DNA from: Rikenellaceae bacterium
Lineage (GTDB): Bacteria; Bacteroidota; Bacteroidia; Bacteroidales; Rikenellaceae
Direction of reading: 5' to 3'
Assembly (NCBI GenBank): GCA_021201795.1
Contig: JAJQEF010000040.1
Coordinates: 1 to 64,000 of the forward strand
DNA: 64,000 nucleotides
In this document: one piece after another, positions 10,452-18,136 of the stretch
Layout: each line of letters begins with the position of its first letter
Position numbering within the stretch: position 1 is the stretch's first letter
Notes under the pieces: model-generated
Databases searched by the model: none
Told to the model about the DNA's origin: nothing
What the model saw: the letters and a program-made list of their open reading frames with translations, nothing else
Made by a program: the position numbers and the translations under genes

Positions 10452-11345
10452 ATGAAAAAATTAACTATTCTTTTAGTCTTCATCGTATTATTTGTATCAT
10501 GTTCGAAAAACGACGATGATTATATTATCTGGGATTTCTTTAATCCGTCCGTTGAGTTTGTCGTAGTCGATGCAGACGGCAATGATCTTCTTAATCCATA
10601 TTCTGATAAAAATATTATAAGTAACTGGATTACCCTGAAACATAACGGGATCACTTACGAATACGGACCTTCTTCCAAGGCTACTATGCCCAAGATGTTG
10701 GGGATAAGGTTGGAATACTCGAAGTCTATTGGTAAATGGGTGCTTGCATTCGGAGAGTTCGCTCCTGATACCAACACAAATATAGATCAGGAATTTATTA
10801 TCGACTGGGGTGACGGGACAAAAGATAATATAAAGTTCGATCTATATACTACATGGAAAAACAATGAACCAACGGTACATAAGAAAATATGGCTAAACGA
10901 TGAATTGTATTCCGAAGAATCATTTCTGGTAAAACTTGAAAAAGAGCCGGAAGAATCGGGAATAAAAGCGGTTTCTACGGATCATTATACTTTGCCTGAA
11001 GATTTCTCCTGGGTTGATCTGGAGGCGGATGTGCTGCATGTTTTCAGAAATGTCTAGGATTTGAAAGAATACCTGAATGTTGCGGAAGATGAGGATGACG
11101 ATCAGGATTTGATTAACTTCGACTTTGATAAATACGATCTTCTTGCCGTCAGGATATCTACCGCTATGGTAACTGACGAAGTTCAACCGATACTTTATCT
11201 TTATCCGGATGACAGTTATATATTGCAATTATATTTTTATGAACAGAGCAATAATATTTATCCTCAAAACTGGTACCGCTGTTGTATTCGGGTTGAAAAG
11301 CTTCCGGAGGAGCTTGATATATCACTTGAAATAAAAAACAATTAA
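10452..11345 (+). pseudogene. Secreted lipoprotein of unknown function with an in-frame TAG
   Basis: The protein has a lipoprotein signal (MKKLTILLVFIVLFVSC) and 297 codons in total. An ATG nine bases earlier is also possible. Codon 202 is TAG at 11055-11057. The frame stays open after it for about 95 more codons of matching composition (LKEYLNVAEDEDDDQDLINF) and ends at 11345 just before a strong terminator, so one gene was probably split by a substitution. I do not recognise a family. The N-terminal half contains IDWGDGTKDNIKFD, reminiscent of a PKD-type beta-sandwich, and the rest is acidic beta-rich sequence. Confidence 0.65.
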
Positions 11346-11349
11346 GTAT

Positions 11350-11380
11350 AAATCCCGTCCATCCGGACGGGATTTATTTT
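11350..11380 (+). terminator. Rho-independent terminator after the lipoprotein gene
   Basis: An 11-base perfect stem (AAATCCCGTCC / GGACGGGATTT) with a 4-base loop is followed by ATTTTAT. It lies five bases after the stop at 11345. Confidence 0.85.
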
Positions 11381-11391
11381 ATAATTATACG

Positions 11392-11423
11392 ATTGACATT
11401 TTAGCATATGAGCGGTATTTTTT
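11392..11423 (+). promoter_or_regulatory. Possible Bacteroides-type promoter for the ACP phosphodiesterase gene
   Basis: ATTG at 11392-11395, a 20-base spacer and TATTTTTT at 11416-11423 approximate TTTG-N20-TAnnTTTG with one mismatch in each box. The gene starts 45 bases downstream. Confidence 0.35.
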
Positions 11424-11468
11424 TATTTAAAAGAATTAATTTTATCGCTTATCTGGATTTTTGTAAGA

Positions 11469-12065
11469 ATGAACTATCTCGCACATATATTTCTTTCCGG
11501 AGAGGACCGGGAGGTCCAGTTAGGGAATTTTATTGCCGATGCCGTTAAGGGAAGTACATATAAGGATTACCCGGAAAAGATATGCATAGGGATACTGCTC
11601 CACCGGGAAATAGATTCCTTTACTGACCAACATACTATAGTGAAGGAATTGAATGATTCGATGAGACCGCATTTCGGAAGATATTCGGGGATTTTACTGG
11701 ATATTTATTTCGATTACCTGCTTGCGTCCCGTTTCAGTAAATATTCAGGTATACCATTAAGAAAATTTACAAAAAAATTTTATTGGACAATCTTGTGGAA
11801 CCATCTTTATTTGCCCCGAAGATTCAAACGTTTTATGTGGCATTTCATATTAACGGACAGATTGTCGAGGTATGCCTCTATAAACGGTATACGGGAGTCA
11901 TTATCTATAATGGTAAAATACAGGCATTTAAATATTTCAGTTGACGAGGCTGTGGATTATCTTGTTATCAATGAGGATATGCTCCGTTCCAAATTCAATT
12001 CTTTTTTCGAAGAACTCAGAAAATTTATCAAGTCGCATCCCTGTTACGGAATCTTTCTTTTTTAA
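11469..12065 (+). CDS. Acyl carrier protein phosphodiesterase family protein
   Basis: A protein of 198 residues of the AcpH/DUF479 family, which in E. coli removes 4'-phosphopantetheine from acyl carrier protein. The family-typical N-terminus MNYLAHIFLSGED, the GNFIADAVKG segment and the helical HREIDSFTDQH region with its HD-like metal ligands are all present. No signal peptide is seen, so it is cytosolic. It lies downstream of a terminator and has no partner gene. About 270 bases of non-coding sequence follow before the convergent RRM gene. Confidence 0.85.
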   Translation: MNYLAHIFLSGEDREVQLGNFIADAVKGSTYKDYPEKICIGILLHREIDSFTDQHTIVKELNDSMRPHFGRYSGILLDIYFDYLLASRFSKYSGIPLRKFTKKFYWTILWNHLYLPRRFKRFMWHFILTDRLSRYASINGIRESLSIMVKYRHLNISVDEAVDYLVINEDMLRSKFNSFFEELRKFIKSHPCYGIFLF

Positions 12066-12283
12066 TAATTTTTCCGTTTTCATCGTAGGTTTTCCATATC
12101 CTGGTTTCTTTTCGGCAGAATGGATTTATATCCGTGGCTTTTGGCTGTTTTATCGAAGAATCCACAGAGGAAACGGTTTACAGCAAGCTGCTGATTTACA
12201 AAGCTAAATGCGATGCTAAAAAATCAGGGTTTAAATTTTTTTTCGTATGTACTGATATCTTGGGCTGGCGGTTTCAGAAAATA

Positions 12284-12312
12284 AAAGAGTTACGATTTAA
12301 ACGTAACTCTTT
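12284..12312 (-). terminator. Terminator for the RRM protein gene
   Basis: Stem AAAGAGTTACG (12284-12294) pairs with CGTAACTCTTT (12302-12312). On the minus strand it is followed by TTATTTT. It lies 24 bases after the end of the RRM gene. Confidence 0.75.
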
Positions 12313-12335
12313 GTGTTTATTTGCAAAATGGATAT

Positions 12336-12641
12336 TTAATATCTTCTTTTGTTGAAACCGCCGTTGCCACCGCGATTATAACCGCCGCTGTTTCTTTCCG
12401 GTCTTGGTTTTGCCACGCTTACGTTGATTGTTTTTCCTTCGAAATCGGTTTCGTTCAATGAATCGATCGCTTCCTGTGCATCGGAATCACTCGTCATTTC
12501 GACAAAACCGAATCCACGCGAACGACCTGTTTCACGATCCGTGATAATGTTTGCTGAAGAAACTTCACCGTATTGTTCGAATAATGCCTGAAGGCTTTCT
12601 TTTTCTGTCCTGAAATTCAGGTTTGAGATGTAAATGTTCAT
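12336..12641 (-). CDS. RNA-binding protein with a single RRM
   Basis: This 101-residue protein is one RNA recognition motif plus a glycine/arginine-rich tail. RNP2 is IYISNL near the N-terminus and RNP1 is RGFGFVEM near residue 45. The tail (SGGYNRGGNGGFNKRRY) resembles eukaryotic-style RGG tails that add non-specific RNA affinity. Such small RRM proteins are abundant in Bacteroidetes and are thought to act as RNA chaperones or global post-transcriptional regulators. It is last in a likely operon with a cold-shock protein (24-base gap) and a DEAD-box helicase, which supports a role in RNA remodelling. Confidence 0.92.
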   Translation of the reverse strand: MNIYISNLNFRTEKESLQALFEQYGEVSSANIITDRETGRSRGFGFVEMTSDSDAQEAIDSLNETDFEGKTINVSVAKPRPERNSGGYNRGGNGGFNKRRY

Positions 12642-12665
12642 TTTTTAAAATTTAAACTGAATAAA

Positions 12666-13109
12666 TTATTTGATTATTTCAATCTTTACTGCGTTCATAC
12701 CTCTTGTTCCTTTTTCCGTTTCAAATGTTACTTTATCTCCTTCTTTAATGTTTGCAGGAGCTGTGGTAATGTGGAAAAAATATTTTTCTGTCGAGTTAAT
12801 GTACTTGATAAATCCGTAACCTTTATCTGAATTAAAATGTTCTACGCGACCGTTAAGAATGTCTGGTACCGATTCTTCTTTTTTCGGTACCGATACTTCT
12901 ATCTCTTCCAGTGCTATTTCGTTTTTTACATCCTCTTCCGGGGGAGTGGATGTAATCATTCCGTTGGCATCTACGTATGCGATCATATCGTCTAGAGAGC
13001 CGGATCCGGCATTAGCCTTGCGTTCTTCTTTCTTCTTTTGTTTTTCTAATCTTTTACTTGCTTTTTTCTTTTCGTTCTCGCGTTTATTGAATGATATCGG
13101 TTTTGCCAT
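12666..13109 (-). CDS. Cold-shock domain protein with a basic N-terminal extension
   Basis: A protein of 147 residues. The C-terminal 65 residues form a cold-shock domain (NGRVEHFNSDKGYGFIKYI, then a YFFHI RNP2-like motif, then KVTFETEKG). The N-terminal 80 residues form a highly charged Lys/Glu-rich linker (KKKASKRLEKQKKKEERKA), which is more than the 65-70 residues of ordinary Csp proteins. It probably binds single-stranded RNA or DNA and melts secondary structure. The gene begins five bases after the stop of the helicase gene and precedes the RRM gene, so all three are likely co-expressed. Confidence 0.9.
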   Translation of the reverse strand: MAKPISFNKRENEKKKASKRLEKQKKKEERKANAGSGSLDDMIAYVDANGMITSTPPEEDVKNEIALEEIEVSVPKKEESVPDILNGRVEHFNSDKGYGFIKYINSTEKYFFHITTAPANIKEGDKVTFETEKGTRGMNAVKIEIIK

Positions 13110-13114
13110 AAATT

Positions 13115-14329
13115 TTATGCGGTATGTAATATGGTTTCTATTTTCTTTCCTGTAAGTTCTTGTATTTCTTTCACTTTCATATGTTCATCCTGAGTGCAGA
13201 ATGTAAGGGCTAGTCCCGAATGTCCGGCTCTTCCGGTACGACCGATCCGGTGAACATAGGTTTCTGCAACATATGGAAGGTCATAGTTTATAACGATATT
13301 CAGTTCTTTTATATCTATTCCCCTTGCTGCTATATCGGTAGCTACCATGACCCTAGTTTTTCCTGATTTGAAATTCGTTAACGCCCTTTGACGCTGTCCC
13401 TGGGATTTATCCCCGTGTATGGCTTCGCTATCGATCCCTGCTTTTTTCAACATCCGGTTTATATAATCCGCTCCGCCTTTTGTGCGTGAAAAGATCAGGA
13501 CCGATTTATCGTCGTCTTTTCTCAATAACGATATAAGCAACTGCTTTTTATCCGGTTTTTCCACGAAATAAATGCATTGATCGATCTCCTCTACCGTGGA
13601 TGATACCGGTGTAACTTCGATTTTTACCGGATTGTGCAATATGGAGTTCGACAGTACTACAATGTCTTTAGGAAGGGTCGCTGAAAAAAGCATTGTCTGC
13701 CTGTTCTCAGGGACTTTATTCAAAACTCTTCGGATGTCTGTTATGAATCCCATGTCCAGCATTCTGTCCGCTTCATCAAGGACAAGGTATTGCAATGACT
13801 CAAGACAAACATACCCCATAGTCATCATGTCGAGCAGTCTTCCCGGAGTTGCTATCAAGATATCTATACCATGTTTCAGACGTTCGATCTGTTTCTCTTT
13901 TTTTACACCTCCGAAAATTACGGTATGTTTTAGTCCGGTATATTTACCATAGTCTGCAAAGCAGTCACTGATCTGCATGGCTAATTCGCGTGTAGAAGTG
14001 AGTACGAGCGCTTTGATCGCCGGTTTGTTTTTGTTCTTGCCGTGGTTCCTGCCTTTACGGTCTCGGCGTTTCATTGTCGGTACTTCTTCCGTTTCCGGAG
14101 AATATGCGGCGACTTGAGGAGCGTTATTTTTTTCTTCCTCCAGTTTCTGGAGGATCGGAACAGCAAATGCTGCAGTTTTACCCGTACCGGTACGGGCGAT
14201 GCCGAAAATATCCTTACCCTGTAAAACTACAGGGATCGCCTGTTCTTGTATAGGGGTCGGTTCGGTATATCCTTTAGCACCGACTGCTTTTAATATAGAA
14301 TCGGTGAGATTCAATTCTTTAAATGTCAT
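13115..14329 (-). CDS. DEAD-box ATP-dependent RNA helicase (RhlE-like)
   Basis: A 404-residue superfamily 2 helicase with all core motifs in order. These are Q motif (YTEPTPIQEQAIP), Walker A (ARTGTGKT), Ia (STRELAMQI), GG (IFGGV), Ib (TPGRL), II (DEAD), III (SAT), IV (VLIFSRTKGG), V (ATDIAARGIDI) and VI (HRIGRTGRAG). A lysine/arginine-rich insertion of about 30 residues (around MKRRDRKGRNHGKNKNKP) lies between Walker A and motif Ia and may add RNA affinity. The usual long C-terminal tail of RhlE is absent. It heads a three-gene RNA-handling cluster and probably acts in ribosome assembly or mRNA decay at low temperature. Confidence 0.95.
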   Translation of the reverse strand: MTFKELNLTDSILKAVGAKGYTEPTPIQEQAIPVVLQGKDIFGIARTGTGKTAAFAVPILQKLEEEKNNAPQVAAYSPETEEVPTMKRRDRKGRNHGKNKNKPAIKALVLTSTRELAMQISDCFADYGKYTGLKHTVIFGGVKKEKQIERLKHGIDILIATPGRLLDMMTMGYVCLESLQYLVLDEADRMLDMGFITDIRRVLNKVPENRQTMLFSATLPKDIVVLSNSILHNPVKIEVTPVSSTVEEIDQCIYFVEKPDKKQLLISLLRKDDDKSVLIFSRTKGGADYINRMLKKAGIDSEAIHGDKSQGQRQRALTNFKSGKTRVMVATDIAARGIDIKELNIVINYDLPYVAETYVHRIGRTGRAGHSGLALTFCTQDEHMKVKEIQELTGKKIETILHTA

Positions 14330-14378
14330 AATGATTTACCTGTCATGCAGGTGGGTTTAATGATTATCTGCTGTTCGG

Positions 14379-15449
14379 TTAAAGAACAACCTTGTTTAAA
14401 AAGAAGTCGTTTTTGAGTTTTTCTATAACTTCTTTTACCGTACTGATCTTGTCAGCCATGTAAGCATTATTGCCGGCAAAGGCATAGCCTTTTTCCATGT
14501 TTCCTTTTGCTGCGTTATATAATGCTTTAATGATACAATACGGACTTTTAGTGTAGTCGCAGGTTTTGATACAGTGGAACGGACAGGAACGCGGTTTTTC
14601 CCTTCCTTCTGCGACCCTGCGTATAAATTCTCCGTCGAATGCCCGTCCAGGCATTCCTACAGGACTTTGGATAATACGTATATCGCTCTGGTCGGAGTTA
14701 ACGTAAACTTTCTTGAACTCGACTGAAGCGTCGCACTCGTTCGTAGGAACAAAAATGGAACCCATCTGTACCGCGGATGCACCGAGGTCCATGAAGCGGG
14801 CTATGTCGTTTCCTGTCGATATTTCTCCCGCTGCGATTACCGGAATATTTTTGATTCCGGAATAGTTCCCAGCTACTTTTACTACTTCAGGAATTAATTT
14901 TTCCAGAGAGAACTCTTCGTTGTCGATCTGTTCTTTTTTGAAACCCAAGTGTCCTCCTGCTTTCGGACCTTCGACAACAATCGCATCAGGAAGATAATTA
15001 TAGTTGACGTACCATTTCTCACATATGAGTTTTGCCGCCCGCGGAGAAGAAACAATGGGAACCAGCATTGTTTTGCTTCCGTCCGTTAGATACGAGGGAA
15101 GATCCAAAGGAAGGCCTGCGCCTGCAAAAATAACGTCCGCTTCCTCTGCAATAGCCGTTTTTACCATTTCTGTAAAATTCGAAAGGGCTACCATAATATT
15201 TATTCCGATAGTGCCGAGGGTTTTTTCTCGTGCTTTACGGATTTCTTCTTTAAGTCCGTAGATACATTTATCTGTGTAACTTCCTTTAAATTCAGGGTAT
15301 AACAGTCCGAGACCTGCTGCAGAGATTACGCCTATACCGCCTTCGTTGGCTACTGCCGAAGCCAGGCCGTTGAGGGATACGCCTACACCCATTCCTCCCT
15401 GTATGATAGGGAGTTTAATTTCATACTTGCCGATAAAAAATGATTTCAT
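14379..15449 (-). CDS. Nitronate monooxygenase (2-nitropropane dioxygenase family)
   Basis: A TIM-barrel FMN enzyme of 356 residues that oxidises nitronates or similar anions. Family features are the N-terminal PIIQGGMGVGVS, GGIGVISAAGLG, the VEGPKAGGHLGF phosphate/substrate segment with its His, the IAAGEISTGNDIARFMDLGA flavin-binding strand and VQMGSIFV. A cysteine-rich C-terminus (RSCPFHCIKTCDYTKSPYCI) is typical of the anaerobe subgroup and may bind a metal or Fe-S cluster. The start at 15449 (MKSFFIGKYEI) is preferred: the 25 residues encoded upstream are unlike family N-termini. A consensus promoter lies about 180 bases upstream. Confidence 0.88.
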   Translation of the reverse strand: MKSFFIGKYEIKLPIIQGGMGVGVSLNGLASAVANEGGIGVISAAGLGLLYPEFKGSYTDKCIYGLKEEIRKAREKTLGTIGINIMVALSNFTEMVKTAIAEEADVIFAGAGLPLDLPSYLTDGSKTMLVPIVSSPRAAKLICEKWYVNYNYLPDAIVVEGPKAGGHLGFKKEQIDNEEFSLEKLIPEVVKVAGNYSGIKNIPVIAAGEISTGNDIARFMDLGASAVQMGSIFVPTNECDASVEFKKVYVNSDQSDIRIIQSPVGMPGRAFDGEFIRRVAEGREKPRSCPFHCIKTCDYTKSPYCIIKALYNAAKGNMEKGYAFAGNNAYMADKISTVKEVIEKLKNDFFLNKVVL

Positions 15450-15630
15450 AAATAAAACCGTTGAATTAATATAAGCCGTCTTCAGTTCACAAAGACTTAC
15501 TCGGGCAATAATTAGCCGAAACAATGAAGCTTATACTGGTCGATTTCAACGATGAAAAAAAGAGAACGGAATCGTTCCTGAAATTGCATGAAGATAAAAG
15601 ATCAGAATGAACTTGCGTTCGTTTACGTTG

Positions 15631-15660
15631 CAAATATAGCAATTTTTTTGCCAAATCAAA
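15631..15660 (-). promoter_or_regulatory. Promoter for the nitronate monooxygenase gene
   Basis: On the minus strand, TTTG (15657-15660), an 18-base spacer and TATATTTG (15631-15638) fit the Bacteroides -33/-7 consensus. They imply a leader of about 170 bases. Confidence 0.6.
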
Positions 15661-16202
15661 TATTTGTTAAAACTTAGTTATAATTTTTATTTATCGAAGG
15701 TATGATTATTTCTATATATCGACCTTATAGACAAGGATATTCGGATATGAATGAAATATTTTTAAAAGTTCTTTTTCTATAAACTGACGGACTCTGCGCC
15801 GTGTATTTTTGTAAAACTGATCTGAAAAATACAGCTGTATACTTAAATCCTGATCCCGCAATAACAGGACAGATTCGGTAATAAACATCGGCGATAAGGC
15901 GGCTGGCCGGTTTTCCACTTTGGCCTTTGTTAGTTATTCAGATACTGTGTAGCGATGCAAGGCATTTAAAGCCTTTGCCGACCATCAGAGTCCCAGATTT
16001 GCGCTGTTGTATTAATATGCAAAAGTGTGTTCGACCAACGGAGTATCTTTTCGTTAAAATCTATTCCTCCCTATCTCGATAAATCCTGAGTCTATGCGGT
16101 GTTCCGTCTTCCGTTCTGCTTTTAGTTCTGTCTCTGTGGATTCGAGGTAATTTATGATCCGGATTATACATATAAAGCAGGTTCTAAAATTGAAACAATA
16201 TG
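15661..16202. other. Intergenic region with no recognisable gene
   Basis: About 540 bases lie between the nitronate monooxygenase promoter and the recombinase promoter. A minus-strand frame with a GTG start (15712-15918, 68 codons) encodes an Arg/Leu-rich peptide I do not recognise. The sequence upstream of it on that strand is broken by stops in all frames. It may be a decayed gene next to the recombinase, but I cannot assign it. Confidence 0.3.
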
Positions 16203-16231
16203 TTTGATATTTAAATTAGAATTTATTTTTG
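16203..16231 (+). promoter_or_regulatory. Possible promoter of the recombinase gene
   Basis: TTTG (16203-16206) and TATTTTTG (16224-16231) match the two boxes. The 17-base spacer is slightly short. The first ATG of the recombinase is 21 bases downstream. Confidence 0.5.
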
Positions 16232-16252
16232 TCTAATGATTATTAAATAAAA

Positions 16253-17451
16253 ATGTATGTTATGGTGATAAAAAACAAGTGCAAGTTGGAAGTATTAATG
16301 TTTTATGAAGGTAGGGCTGTAAAGGTTCCCTTAGATTATCTGGATATCCATGAAGAATATGATATTAGAAATATTTTTTCTCACTCAAAATTTCGAATAC
16401 CAGATTCGGGAATTGCAGATAATATAATGAATGAAAGAAAAGATGCCAATTCTAAAGAGGTATCCGTGTGCAGCTATTGTAATGTTCTAAAAGTGGATCT
16501 GATACATAACGGACAGATAAGAACTGCGCGGGCCTATGCCTCATCTGTTAAACGTTTCATCGGTTTTACCGGTAATAACAATATCTCCTTTGATGAGATC
16601 GATAATAGCCTCCTTAAAAAATAAGAGAATCACCTTCTGGAAGAAGGTCTGCAAATGAATACTATATCATTTTATATGCGTAATCTTAGAGCTATTTACA
16701 ATAAAGCTGTTGATAAAGGTATTGCGGCAAGAAAAGATAATAGTCTTTTTTACAGTGTTTTTACCGGTGTATTTGAAACGCGTCGAAGAGCTTTGGAAAA
16801 AAAAGATATGGTAGGCCTTCATCAATTAAGCCGCAATGTATTGGAAAATAAAATGTCGGATAATGCATCCCGGGAAAAGAATGATCTGTTAAAAGAAGAC
16901 CGGATTCGCTATTCTGTATTATACTTCATGTTCAGCTATCATGCCCGCGGAATGTCTTTTATTGATTTGGCTTTTTTGCGTAAAAGCGACATAGTAAATA
17001 ATATACTACGGTATAAACGAAAAAAAACAGGGGGTTATATTGAGCTTAAAGTAACCTCTCCCATGAGAGACATATTAACATTTTTCTTAAAGGTAAACCC
17101 TGACTCTAAATACATTTTTCCAATAATTGAAGAACATAAAAAAACCCGAGAGAGCAATATGAAAATGGGTTGACCCTTCAGAATAAGAATCTGAAAAAAC
17201 TTGCGGTTATTACAGGCACGACTAAAAAGCTAACGACACACGTTGCCCGCCATACTTATGCAACCCTTGCCAAACGGGCCAATATTCCCATCGCCGTGAT
17301 AAGTGAAGCATTAGGTCATAAAGAGATAAAAACAACCTATAAATATCTGGATTCTTTTGATTGTTCCACGCTGGATAATCTCAGTGATTTTATGTCGACA
17401 ATACCGGTTCGGGAAGTTAGAAATGGAGCTAAGCTGTCACTTGATAAGTGA
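16253..17451 (+). pseudogene. Tyrosine recombinase (DNA invertase-type integrase), one stop and one frameshift
   Basis: Repaired, this is a tyrosine site-specific recombinase of about 399 residues. It has a SAM-like core-binding domain (TARAYASSVKRFIGFTG ... NTISFYMRNLRAIYN) and a catalytic domain with the first Arg in HARGMSFIDL, the beta-hairpin Lys in YKRKKTG, HVARHTYATLAK and LGHKEIKTTYKYL containing the Tyr nucleophile. A TAA at 16622-16624 interrupts the core-binding domain in frame. A one-base loss, most simply in the A7 run at 17138-17144, shifts the frame before YENGLTLQNKNL. Its last codons form the left inverted repeat of the adjacent invertible cassette. That placement suggests it is, or was, the invertase that flips the fimbrial promoter. 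As written the product would be non-functional. Confidence 0.82.
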
Positions 17452-17458
17452 CAAACGG
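17434..17458 (+). repeat. Left inverted repeat of the invertible cassette
   Basis: The core TGTCACTTGATAAGTGACA (17435-17453) is itself a near-perfect palindrome. Bases 17434-17455 are repeated exactly, inverted, at 17747-17768. The flanking CGG also matches with a one-base offset. The recombinase stop codon (17449-17451) lies inside this repeat. Confidence 0.85.
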
Positions 17459-17742
17459 ATATTTTTCACAAATATATAAAAAGTTTCATTTTACGACTAA
17501 TAAAATCGAAATTAGTTTCATTAATAGTAATCAATTTTCCTATTCAATATTGAAATTACATTATTTGATAATTGATATTTGTAATACCAGTTAGTAGGTT
17601 TAAGCGATTATATTGCTTTCTCTGTTTTTTAATATAAGTCCTTAAAAAATTACCAGTATTAAGTTATTTATATTTCGTTCTTTTCCCTCCCATTGTGTTA
17701 TTGTGGAAACACTTTTATTATAAGCATATTAAGGTTCTTACT
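17459..17742. mobile_element. Invertible promoter segment (284 bp between inverted repeats)
   Basis: A very A/T-rich non-coding segment is bounded by inverted repeats, directly between a tyrosine recombinase gene and a fimbrial operon. This is the arrangement of phase-variable promoters in Bacteroidales surface loci. The only clear promoter in it (17469-17500) is on the minus strand, so the cassette appears to be in the OFF orientation in this sequence. Inversion would move that promoter to the right-hand edge, facing the fimbrial genes. That it inverts is inferred from structure, not shown. Confidence 0.72.
17469..17500 (-). promoter_or_regulatory. Promoter inside the invertible segment, facing away from the fimbrial genes
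   Basis: On the minus strand, TATATTTG (17469-17476) is a perfect -7 box. TTAG (17497-17500) at a 20-base spacing is a 3-of-4 match to the -33 box. It lies 10 bases inside the left repeat and reads outward to the left. Confidence 0.55.
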
Positions 17743-17768
17743 CCGTTTTGTCACTTATCAAGTGACAG
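17743..17768 (-). repeat. Right inverted repeat of the invertible cassette
   Basis: The reverse complement of this 26-base site equals the left repeat over 22 bases, then differs by a single extra A before CGG. Together with the left site it delimits a 335-bp invertible unit. Confidence 0.85.
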
Positions 17769-18136
17769 ACGTATATTGATTGAATAGAAGGTAATTTACC
17801 TTATTATAAAAAGATTGGTTAAAAAAGTGGTCGGAGCCCTTACCGCAACCGTGAAGGCCTCGGTAAGGGTTACACTTTGAATTATGACCGCTGTTCTTTT
17901 TTATGGAGCCTGGATCAGCGTTAAAAACGAATGCGCTTTCCGGGGTTTTATTGAGTGATGGCAGATGAACGCAGGTAAAATGGAGAAGAATTTTCAAGAC
18001 AGTGCCGAAGTTGATTTGACCTGACAGTCATCCCGATTTACGGGGTAGTGAAAAACATGTAGGTTTTCGAAATAGATTCAACGATATAATAAGAGATAAC
18101 ATAACCAAACAATTTTTATTACCTAATTTTTTTATT
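17769..18136 (+). other. Long untranslated leader of the fimbrial operon
   Basis: A region of 368 bases between the right inverted repeat and the fimbrillin ATG has no supported gene and no TAnnTTTG promoter of its own that I could find. Transcripts entering from the cassette would carry it as a long leader. It holds a 9-bp perfect stem, CCCTTACCG (17837-17845) with CGGTAAGGG (17861-17869) and a 15-base loop, which may be a regulatory or stabilising structure. Confidence 0.5.

Noticed and set aside
12066..12335. Overlapping plus-strand frames after the ACP phosphodiesterase gene
   Set aside because: They lack plausible starts, run through the convergent terminator and encode Phe/Leu-rich sequence without similarity to a known family.
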